Of a stretch of 64,000 bases of DNA, positions 57,590 to 64,000 are shown piece after piece; positions within the stretch are counted from its first letter, which is position 1; each line of letters begins with the position of its first letter. The notes under the pieces were generated by a model, which had not been told where the DNA came from, did no database searches, and saw nothing but the letters and a program-made list of their open reading frames with translations. Source of the DNA: Emcibacter sp. (GTDB lineage Bacteria; Pseudomonadota; Alphaproteobacteria; Sphingomonadales; Emcibacteraceae); the NCBI GenBank assembly GCA_021774785.1, contig JAJFIQ010000003.1:1-64000 (forward strand). Reading direction: 5' to 3'. A program made the position numbers and the translations under genes.

Positions 57590-58409
57590 AAAGATAATGA
57601 TTAATATGCAGATTCCGGGAAATCTCATTGTTGAGCTTGTCGCCATCTTTGTTCTCACAATGATATTTATGTGTGATGGCGCTATAGCGCAGGAGGATCC
57701 GTTCTACTGCCTTGAGCGCAAGTTGGGTCATTATTTTTACTGCGGGTCGCCCAAGCTGGAAAAACCCGTGAAGGAAGAAGCCCTGGCCAGTATTCCGCAG
57801 GCAACAGCCAGTGAACGCATAAGTGAGATCCGGGCGCAACTCGAAGAAATTCGGGCTACCGCCATCCTTAATCCGACAACCGACAATGTTTCAGCTTACA
57901 TTCGCTTTCAGCGCATCCAGCTCGACCGGGCATCGCGATTTGCCGATGTCTGGCAGCGCGCCCTGTGGCAGCAGCCCGATCTGGATTACACGCTTTTGCG
58001 CCCTGTCTCTAATCTGGCGAAAAAAATCTGGTCCGATGCGCGCGGGGCCGAGCAGGAAGATCTGCTCGCCCATTTGGGGGAGCGATACGGCATCTTCTAT
58101 ATCTATTCAGGGTCATGTGGTGCCTGCCGGGCCTTTTCACCTCTGATGCGGGCTTTTGCCGACCGGTATGATCTTCCCGTTAAAGCGGTGAGTACGGACG
58201 GCGCGCCCAATGATTATTTCCCCAATGCCTCCATTGACGGTGGTCAGGTCACGGCCCTTGGTCTGAGCGGTCAGCCTGTCCCGGCTGTCATCCTGTTTGA
58301 TTCTGTAAGCCGGGATGTCATTCCGGTGGGCTTTGGCCTGATGACCGAAGAGGATTTGAAGGAACGTATCTATCTGTTGATTTTGAAAGGAGCCGGAAAT
58401 GATTATTAA
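57579..58409 (+). CDS. traF: TraF thioredoxin-like pilus assembly protein
   Basis: About 277 residues with a signal peptide (VAIFVLTMIFMCDGAIAQ), the TraF helical part (DVWQRALWQQPDLDYTLLRPVSNLAKK) and a thioredoxin fold with CGAC in IYSGSCGACRAFSPLM (about residues 180-183). F TraF lacks this CxxC, so the copy here may be redox active beside the DsbC-like protein. The start could also be 57597; the ATG at 57579 overlaps traN. Confidence 0.85.
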   Translation: MTVEKIMINMQIPGNLIVELVAIFVLTMIFMCDGAIAQEDPFYCLERKLGHYFYCGSPKLEKPVKEEALASIPQATASERISEIRAQLEEIRATAILNPTTDNVSAYIRFQRIQLDRASRFADVWQRALWQQPDLDYTLLRPVSNLAKKIWSDARGAEQEDLLAHLGERYGIFYIYSGSCGACRAFSPLMRAFADRYDLPVKAVSTDGAPNDYFPNASIDGGQVTALGLSGQPVPAVILFDSVSRDVIPVGFGLMTEEDLKERIYLLILKGAGNDY

Positions 58410-59856
58410 AAGAGTGATGACTATTAATGACTTCAAAGAAACCCTGAAAAAAAGAATTACCCGTTTTGTTGCAACTATTTTTGTATGGGGTGTTTTTACG
58501 TCAGTAGCCTACGGCGATGTCGGTACCGCCATGGAAGATTTCTGGAACGGGATGGGTGGTGTTGCCAATGTGACCGGCCCGACCGCATTTCAGGGGCAAT
58601 CGGCAGGCTATTATACGCTGGGTAATGTCTATCTCCGCACGCCACAAAAGCGCACACAGTTCGCTACCTTAAACCTGCCATCATATCGGGCGGGATGCGG
58701 TGGTATTGACTTGTTCGCCGGTTCTTTTTCTTACATTAACTCAAACGAGCTGGTCGCCATGATGAAGGCCATTGCCAATAATGCCGCGAGCTTTGCCTTT
58801 CAGGTGGCGTTGGAGACCATATCGCCGGTGATTGCCGAGAAGATCGGCGAGTTGAATGATCTGGCCCAGAAAATCAATTCGGCCTCCATTAACAGCTGCG
58901 AAACCGCCCAGGCTCTTGTCGGTTCCGTCTGGCCGCGAACGGACCGTTCTTCAAAGGCCATCTGTGAAGCCCTTGGCACCAATAAGGGTATATTTTCTGA
59001 TTATGCCGCCGCCCGGCAGGGATGCGGTGCAAAGGGGCAACGGGCATCTGTACTGGCAGGAGCCACGCCTGAAGAGAGAGAACAAATTCCTATCAATAAG
59101 AATCTTACATGGGAGGCCATTAAAAAGCATCCAATCTTAAGCCGTGATAATGATCTTGCAGAACTTTTCATGACCATTGCGGGCACGGTAATATTAAGAG
59201 GCGGTGCTAATGATAATGATCCTGCAAGTATGGATGTTTATGAGCCCAAGATAATAGATGACGGCATAATCAAGGCACTTCTGGATGGGGGAGAAGTGCA
59301 GGTTCATAGCTGTGACGAACCTGACCTTTGCCTGAACCCGGCACGCTTTGGCAAAACCATAACCATCCCTGCAAATCGCGCCTTTCGTCGGCGGATAGAT
59401 GTTTTGCTGACGGGTATGGTGACCAGTGTGCGCAGCGATACTGCTCTGACCCAGGAGATGATTGATTTTCTCAATCTCTCCACCCTGCCGGTTTATAAAT
59501 TCGTCAATGTCCATGTGGCCTATTCCGGCGGTAACGCCATCAGTGATCTTCTGCAATATTCTGAAGTTCTGGCGATAGATTTTGTCTTTGCTTTTCTGGA
59601 TTCCGCCGTGGAGGATGTGCAGGACGCGGCAAGTTACGTCCAGGGCGGTTCAAGCGATGTCCTGGAAATGTGGACAGACCGCTTGTCAGAAAGCCGGGTT
59701 AACCTGATCCGCCATCGCACACAGTCCGGTCAGCATCTCCAGATTGCCCTTGATATTGTCAAGCGTGTGCAGGTTCTAGAAGCGTTCCTTGCCAGCAATC
59801 TTTCGTCTAGATTGGCCCATAGCGTAACCTATTCCCGCCGACTGATAAGCAGGTAA
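58399..59856 (+). CDS. traH: TraH pilus assembly protein
   Basis: The 485-residue protein has a signal-like N-terminus (FVATIFVWGVFTSVAYG), then MEDFWNGMGGVANVTGPTAFQGQSAGYYTLGNVY and SYRAGCGGIDLFAGSFSYINSNELVAMMKAI, the TraH hallmark blocks. A long helical C-terminal domain follows. It forms an outer-membrane complex with TraF, TraU, TraW and TrbI in F. It overlaps traF by 11 bp. Confidence 0.9.
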   Translation: MIIKRVMTINDFKETLKKRITRFVATIFVWGVFTSVAYGDVGTAMEDFWNGMGGVANVTGPTAFQGQSAGYYTLGNVYLRTPQKRTQFATLNLPSYRAGCGGIDLFAGSFSYINSNELVAMMKAIANNAASFAFQVALETISPVIAEKIGELNDLAQKINSASINSCETAQALVGSVWPRTDRSSKAICEALGTNKGIFSDYAAARQGCGAKGQRASVLAGATPEEREQIPINKNLTWEAIKKHPILSRDNDLAELFMTIAGTVILRGGANDNDPASMDVYEPKIIDDGIIKALLDGGEVQVHSCDEPDLCLNPARFGKTITIPANRAFRRRIDVLLTGMVTSVRSDTALTQEMIDFLNLSTLPVYKFVNVHVAYSGGNAISDLLQYSEVLAIDFVFAFLDSAVEDVQDAASYVQGGSSDVLEMWTDRLSESRVNLIRHRTQSGQHLQIALDIVKRVQVLEAFLASNLSSRLAHSVTYSRRLISR

Positions 59857-59866
59857 GGGGGGATCT

Positions 59867-62758
59867 ATGGAAGTCTTTACTTACGGCGGCGGGGTCTATC
59901 TTGTTGATATTTTCAATGCGGTCGCGGCACTGGCCGGTTCCGGGGCTATGGAAAGCCTGATGCGGCTTGCCCTTGCCTTGGGTCTGGTCTTCGTTCTGGT
60001 TCATTATGTGTTTTCAACGGATTTTCTGGTTATCCTGCGCTGGTATCTGTCTGCCTTGTTGATTTACGGCATTCTTTTTGTGCCAAAACTCGATGTGCAG
60101 ATCACGGACCGGCTTAATCCAACATTGCCATCTGCTACCGTGGCCAATGTTCCCTTTGGATTAGCTTACTTTGCCGGCCTGTCCAGTCAGGTCGGGGATT
60201 ATATCACCCGCCAGTCTGAAACGGCTTATTCCCTGCCAAATGACCTGCTCTATTCGGCAAATGGGGTGATCTTCGGAGCGCGGCTTCTGGAAATGACCAC
60301 AAGTTTCCAGATCACCAATACGGAGCTGGCCGCTAATGTCAGTGCTTATGTGCAGCAATGTGTTTTCTATGGGTTGCTTCTTGGCCACCTGGACCTTGAA
60401 GAAATGAAGAAAACGCCGGATATCTGGAATTACCTGACCGTTCAGAACAGTCCCTCTGAAGCCAGAAGTTTTGCCTATAGGGAGGGAACTTCGGAAACCA
60501 TCGTCACCTGTCTCGATGGCGCGACCCGCTTGAGCGTGCTCTGGACAGCCGAACTTAACCGCGCCGCTGAAATTTATGGCGCACGCATATATTCCGACCG
60601 ACTGCCATCCTTGGCCCGTGCAGCGATTATCTCGGACTTACCCATAGCTCATGAATATCTTGTGGGTACGTCCCGGGATGCGCTCGGTCTGATACAGCAG
60701 GCCATGCTGATCAATGCCATTAATCGCTCGGCTCTGGAGTTTGCCGGTGATACCGGCAGCACATCCGCCCTTGAGATCTATGCCCAGGCACGGGCTGAGA
60801 GTCAGGCGACGTCCACTTATCGCGCCGTCGCTAGGCAAGCCGAGAAATGGGTGCCGCTTTTACGGATTGTACTGGAGACATTATATTACGGCCTGTTCCC
60901 CTTTATCTTTCCGCTGCTTTTATTGCCCGTGATTGGGCGGAAATTCTTCACGGCATATTTTGGCGTATTTATCTGGCTTCAGAGCTGGGGACCGGCTTAT
61001 GTCATCCTGCACCGGATTATGATGGGGGAGGCGGCGGAAGCCACAAAAGCGGCTGCCTTTATGGAAGGCGGAACCCATGGTTTCTCACTGGTGACCATGA
61101 GCGGTATTGACGCGGTGAACTCTGATGTGGCCCTGCTGGCAGGGTTTTTTCTGATCATGATCCCGTTCCTCACCGCAGGGCTTGCCCGCGGGGCCGTCGC
61201 CATTGGCAGCATGTCCCAGTCGATCCTTGCTCCGGTTCAAAGTGCCGCGACAGCGGCGGGCGGTGAAGCCGCTACCGGTAATATTTCTCTGGGCAATACG
61301 TCAATAGATACTCACCGTTACAATCAAACCTCCGCCCATTCCCTGACCACCAGTCCCCATGTGGATACGGGCGTGTTCTCTTATCGGACACCGGAAGGCG
61401 CAACAGTCTCAATCACTCCGGATGGCCGGCAGGTAGTGCAGGGTGGCGGGGCGGCGTCAAACTTTCCCAACAGCATCAATTATGGCCATTCGGTATCTGA
61501 GGCACTGTCAAGCCGGGCGGCGGCATCCCGGGAGCAGGGAACGAGTATGCAAGCCCAGAGCCGGGAGAGTTACGCCACAGTTAACCAGCAGATTGCTGAC
61601 CTGGCCCAGGGGGTCAATGAAGGCAAAAGTGTTTCTGAACAAACGGGCTTTACGACAGATGCGCGGGTGTCCGAGAATGTCAGTAAACTTAATGAACATG
61701 CGCGGACATTTGCCAAGCAGAATAATACGACAACACAAGCTTCACTAAGTGCCTTTGCGCGAGCAACAGCAGGTGTAAAGCTATCAGCCCCGGGCATTGT
61801 GGATTTTTTTAGCCCAATTGATGGTACGTTGTCTGCTGAAGGGGGAGCTAGTGGGGAAGCAAGGACTTTATCCTCAGAGCAATATACAGATGCACAGAAT
61901 TATGCTGAGCGGAATAATTTATCCTCTCTTTTTGATGAAACAAGAAGTGCAATGCTTGGTCAGTCTTCTACTGTGTCAGGCGGTGAAACATCTCAGTTCA
62001 GATCAGTATTGGCACAGAACTACAATCAGGCGAAGAGTTTTGATGAATCTTCCAGCCGAAGCTTTTCTCAGGCTGAGAGGTTTGAGGATGCGATGGTTTC
62101 TCAGCAGCGGGATAGCACCGATTTTAATCAGCGACTTGATCAATCCTTTTTTGAATATCTTTCAGATGCCCGCAGTGAAACAGGGACGCCTTACGGGCCA
62201 TCAGAAGCCCGGCGGTTATTGGTCTCACAAAATGCCGATGACCAGGCGGTTGTTCGTGCCCATGTGGGGGATTTTGTTGATAGCTATGTGGATCAGAATT
62301 TTGGGGCCGTTAATACTCCGAATATCAGTGAGCCAACAGTAGATTCAGTGACTACAGGCAGGGAAGAGGATATAGCAGAAGTGCAGGAGGTTTTTAATGC
62401 GGGAAGGGAGGTAATCGAAAGTCAGGCACCAGAGCCGGATATAACTGGCAAGGCTTCATCAATTAAGTCTTCAAATGCCATTGTGCACGAGAATACGTCA
62501 AATGCTTTATTTGAAAGGAAAGCTGAACGAGATACCGCAGCACCGCAGAAAGAGGCGATATCCAAAGAGGCAGGCAAGGGTGTGTTTGAAAAGACATTCA
62601 CTACATCACCCGATGACCTGGAAGCCTGGACGAAGGAAAATTCTGGTTCTCAAAGCCAATCTGATAACAGGTCCGATTTACGAGGGGGACTTGAAAATCC
62701 GGTTCAGAATAGGCGGGGCAGTCGTCGTTCTTTGCCAAAATCAGGTGATGATGAATGA
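59867..62758 (+). CDS. traG: TraG mating-pair protein (VirB6-like N-terminus, entry-exclusion-type C-terminus)
   Basis: The 963-residue protein has several N-terminal membrane helices (LMRLALALGLVFVLVHYVF; LYYGLFPFIFPLLLLPVIG; VALLAGFFLIMIPFLTAGLARGAV). A long hydrophilic Ser/Gln/Ala-rich periplasmic tail follows with a TraG-type SHSLTTSPHVDTG...GQQVVQGG region. It takes part in pilus tip assembly and mating aggregate formation. From about nt 61800 the codons become more AT-rich, suggesting a recombined C-terminal half, the part that meets exclusion proteins. Confidence 0.88.
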   Translation: MEVFTYGGGVYLVDIFNAVAALAGSGAMESLMRLALALGLVFVLVHYVFSTDFLVILRWYLSALLIYGILFVPKLDVQITDRLNPTLPSATVANVPFGLAYFAGLSSQVGDYITRQSETAYSLPNDLLYSANGVIFGARLLEMTTSFQITNTELAANVSAYVQQCVFYGLLLGHLDLEEMKKTPDIWNYLTVQNSPSEARSFAYREGTSETIVTCLDGATRLSVLWTAELNRAAEIYGARIYSDRLPSLARAAIISDLPIAHEYLVGTSRDALGLIQQAMLINAINRSALEFAGDTGSTSALEIYAQARAESQATSTYRAVARQAEKWVPLLRIVLETLYYGLFPFIFPLLLLPVIGRKFFTAYFGVFIWLQSWGPAYVILHRIMMGEAAEATKAAAFMEGGTHGFSLVTMSGIDAVNSDVALLAGFFLIMIPFLTAGLARGAVAIGSMSQSILAPVQSAATAAGGEAATGNISLGNTSIDTHRYNQTSAHSLTTSPHVDTGVFSYRTPEGATVSITPDGRQVVQGGGAASNFPNSINYGHSVSEALSSRAAASREQGTSMQAQSRESYATVNQQIADLAQGVNEGKSVSEQTGFTTDARVSENVSKLNEHARTFAKQNNTTTQASLSAFARATAGVKLSAPGIVDFFSPIDGTLSAEGGASGEARTLSSEQYTDAQNYAERNNLSSLFDETRSAMLGQSSTVSGGETSQFRSVLAQNYNQAKSFDESSSRSFSQAERFEDAMVSQQRDSTDFNQRLDQSFFEYLSDARSETGTPYGPSEARRLLVSQNADDQAVVRAHVGDFVDSYVDQNFGAVNTPNISEPTVDSVTTGREEDIAEVQEVFNAGREVIESQAPEPDITGKASSIKSSNAIVHENTSNALFERKAERDTAAPQKEAISKEAGKGVFEKTFTTSPDDLEAWTKENSGSQSQSDNRSDLRGGLENPVQNRRGSRRSLPKSGDDE

Positions 62759-62764
62759 TATAGT

Positions 62765-63058
62765 TTAACGGTTGTTTCTTTGATAATCATCGTCATGTAA
62801 TCTGTCGAGAAAATCGTCATTGATGTTGGCTGTGAGATCTAGTTGCCGTTCGGCATCACTATCAAATGAATTAACAATCACACCAGGTGAAGTTGATCCA
62901 TTCCATGGTTCAAAAGCATCATTTAGTACCTGTGATCGGGGATTATTTGGATTTAACTTATTTTTTCTCACAATGAGCACACCGATCACAACCACCCACA
63001 ACAGTGCGAGGATGAAAATAACGCCGAAAGGCATATTAATATTTGAAAGGAAATTCAT
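62765..63058 (-). CDS. Small single-helix membrane protein, unknown
   Basis: The 97-residue protein has an N-terminal helix (FGVIFILALLWVVVIGVLIV), then a basic patch (RKNKLNPNNPRS) and an acidic, probably disordered tail (DLTANINDDFLDRLHDDDYQ). Its gene converges on traG with a 6-bp gap. The location after traG is where F-type systems often keep exclusion genes, but no sequence similarity supports that role. Confidence 0.5.
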   Translation of the reverse strand: MNFLSNINMPFGVIFILALLWVVVIGVLIVRKNKLNPNNPRSQVLNDAFEPWNGSTSPGVIVNSFDSDAERQLDLTANINDDFLDRLHDDDYQRNNR

Positions 63059-63152
63059 AGTAAATTAGCTCACTTTAATGAATTGTATTATCTAAGAATA
63101 TTGTGAGTTTTAATCAATATTCTGGCCGAAAATATGAGCGGGTTTTGTGGTA

Positions 63153-63410
63153 TTATCTATAATGAAACCTTGCCTGGGCAATAAGAATAGCGTCATCCGT
63201 ATATTTATATATTAGGCGATCACTCTGGCTGATCCTTCTTGACCAATAGCCAGACCAATTGTGTTTAAGGGGTTCCGGTTTCCCAAGGCCGGCATAGGGA
63301 GTTCTTTTGATATCCTTGATCAGGTTATTAATCCGCTTGACCATCTTTTTATCGTTTTCCTGCCAATAGAGATAATCATTCCAGGCATTATCACTCCAGA
63401 TAAGTTTCAT
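63153..63410 (-). CDS. yoeB: YoeB-family toxin
   Basis: The 85-residue protein MKLIWSDNAWNDYLYWQENDKKMVKRINNLIKDIKRTPYAGLGKPEPLKHN...GYWSRRISQSDRLIYKY...ARFHYR has all hallmark blocks of YoeB: WQENDK, GKPEPLK, WSRRI-xx-RLIY, and the C-terminal HYR. It is a ribosome-dependent mRNA interferase. It overlaps the antitoxin gene by 4 bp. The pair should stabilise the element. Confidence 0.92.
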   Translation of the reverse strand: MKLIWSDNAWNDYLYWQENDKKMVKRINNLIKDIKRTPYAGLGKPEPLKHNWSGYWSRRISQSDRLIYKYTDDAILIAQARFHYR

Positions 63411-63661
63411 ATATCATTCAAACCATGTTCGGTGCCGCCACCTGCTTCCAGTTCAGCAATGCTCTCATTCAGACGGGCCGCATTGACGGGGCTTGAAAGT
63501 AAATGCAGTGTTTCTTCGAGGGCGTCAAAATCAGACTTGCTCATGACCACCACATCATCTCCTGATTTTTGGGTGACATGAACCGTTGTATGGTCGGCAT
63601 TTACTGTTTTCATGAGGTTAGCAAAGCTTTGCCGCGCTCGGGTATATGACATAACTTCCAT
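63407..63661 (-). CDS. yefM: YefM-family antitoxin
   Basis: The 84-residue protein MEVMSYTRARQSFANLMKTVNADHTTVHVTQKSGDDVVVMSKSDFDALEETLHLL matches YefM. The N-terminal half dimerises and binds DNA, and the acidic C-terminal half binds YoeB. It is the first gene of the pair, with a TGTACA-type operator just upstream. Confidence 0.92.
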   Translation of the reverse strand: MEVMSYTRARQSFANLMKTVNADHTTVHVTQKSGDDVVVMSKSDFDALEETLHLLSSPVNAARLNESIAELEAGGGTEHGLNDI

Positions 63662-63686
63662 TGTATCTTCCTTGCTTGTTCATGAT

Positions 63687-63702
63687 ATTGTACATGTACG
63701 AT
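63687..63702. promoter_or_regulatory. YefM operator palindrome
   Basis: ATTGTACATGTACGAT is a near-perfect palindrome with core GTACATGTAC, 25 bp before the yefM ATG. E. coli YefM-YoeB binds palindromes with a TGTACA core, and that hexamer is present. Confidence 0.65.
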
Positions 63703-63776
63703 AAGCAGTACGCAAGAGAAATTTCTTTAGTTTACTGATGGGAATTTATTCAGGCCTATGCTACAATAACATCAGT

Positions 63777-63802
63777 ACGGAAAATACCATTCAACAAGTA
63801 GC
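63777..63802. repeat. Upstream repeat copy B (ACGGAAAATACC...CAACAAGTAGC)
   Basis: Near copy of 11349-11376 in the same orientation, 2 bp shorter in the middle. It lies 38 bp before the start of a related accessory gene. Candidate regulator or relaxosome site. Confidence 0.6.
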
Positions 63803-63840
63803 GGCAGCACATCTGTTAACTTAAAAACAAGGTGTGTGAA

Positions 63841-64000
63841 TGAAAAAAGAATGTCGTATTAATCTAAGGCTTACGGATATTCAATACCGGGAAGTGGATC
63901 GCCGGGCGACTTACGCTGGTTTGCCAACTTCAGAATATATTCGCTCGCTTATCCAGCAGGATATTTCCACAAATACAGATGAAGTGATCAAGCGACTTGC
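63841..64000 (+). CDS. Accessory DNA-binding protein (MobC/ribbon-helix-helix-like), truncated by window edge
   Basis: The frame starts MKKECRINLRLTDIQYREVDRRATYAGLPTSEYIRSLI and is still open at the window end. The basic strand followed by a two-helix pattern and the upstream repeat match those of the gene at 11405. It probably opens another mobilisation or regulatory transcript. AAGGTGTG lies just before the ATG. Confidence 0.6.

Overview
The window looks like accessory DNA from an alphaproteobacterium. Three things suggest this: a 24-nt piece identical to the 3' end of an alphaproteobacterial-type initiator tRNA, LuxR/LuxI and DUF6499/DUF2285 genes of the kind found on rhizobial integrative elements, and a proteobacterial isopeptidase-type lasso peptide locus. 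No replication genes, rRNA or complete tRNA are visible, so ICE or conjugative plasmid cannot be decided from this window.

Layout. 1-2.84 kb is a graveyard of mobile DNA: the tail of an IS30-like transposase, then an IS3-family element broken by a 75-bp MITE-like insertion and by a 5'-deleted group II intron. 2.84-10.85 kb is AT-rich and holds two divergent transcripts. One (minus strand) encodes a TPR-sulfotransferase, a protein with a Tyr/Ser repeat N-terminus, a small membrane protein, a zinc metalloprotease and a nucleotidyltransferase-like protein. The other (plus strand) encodes a PrtD/HlyD-type type I secretion pair. Together they suggest modification and export of the Tyr/Ser-rich protein. 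At 11.04 kb lies a displaced tRNA-fMet 3' end, a probable attachment site.

11.4-16.6 kb holds the DNA-processing module of a conjugative element: an accessory DNA-binding protein, a TraD coupling protein and a MobF relaxase-helicase. 17.1-22.2 kb holds a canonical LuxR regulator with a 20-bp palindrome upstream, two small type II toxin-antitoxin modules, a ParE remnant, an XRE regulator and unknown genes.

22.6-43.7 kb is a quorum-sensing and lasso-peptide region. It contains an Atm1-like ABC exporter, two tandem lasso precursors, a fused B1-B2 leader peptidase, a lasso cyclase, an isopeptidase, a TonB receptor with an STN domain, a LuxR-P450-TonB receptor operon, FecR/FecI, and a luxI-luxR pair. 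The exporter and luxI promoters share a 60-bp block (56 identities) centred on ACCTATAGGT. This ties the peptide locus to quorum sensing.

43.9-44.8 kb encodes a DUF6499 and a DUF2285 segment in different frames. They join cleanly by a +1 shift at UUU-C, as in the FseA transfer activator of Mesorhizobium ICEs. 44.9-62.8 kb is a nearly complete F-type mating-pair apparatus (TraA-L-E-K-B, DsbC, TraV-C, TrbI, S26 peptidase, TraW-U, TrbC, TraN-F-H-G), followed by a YefM-YoeB module. The start of a second accessory DNA-binding gene, with an upstream sequence like that at 11.35 kb, closes the window.

Working model: cell density acts through LuxI and several LuxR paralogues. It would switch on lasso peptide export and, through the frameshifted activator, transfer of the element. 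FecI/FecR and the STN receptor would sense returning peptide.
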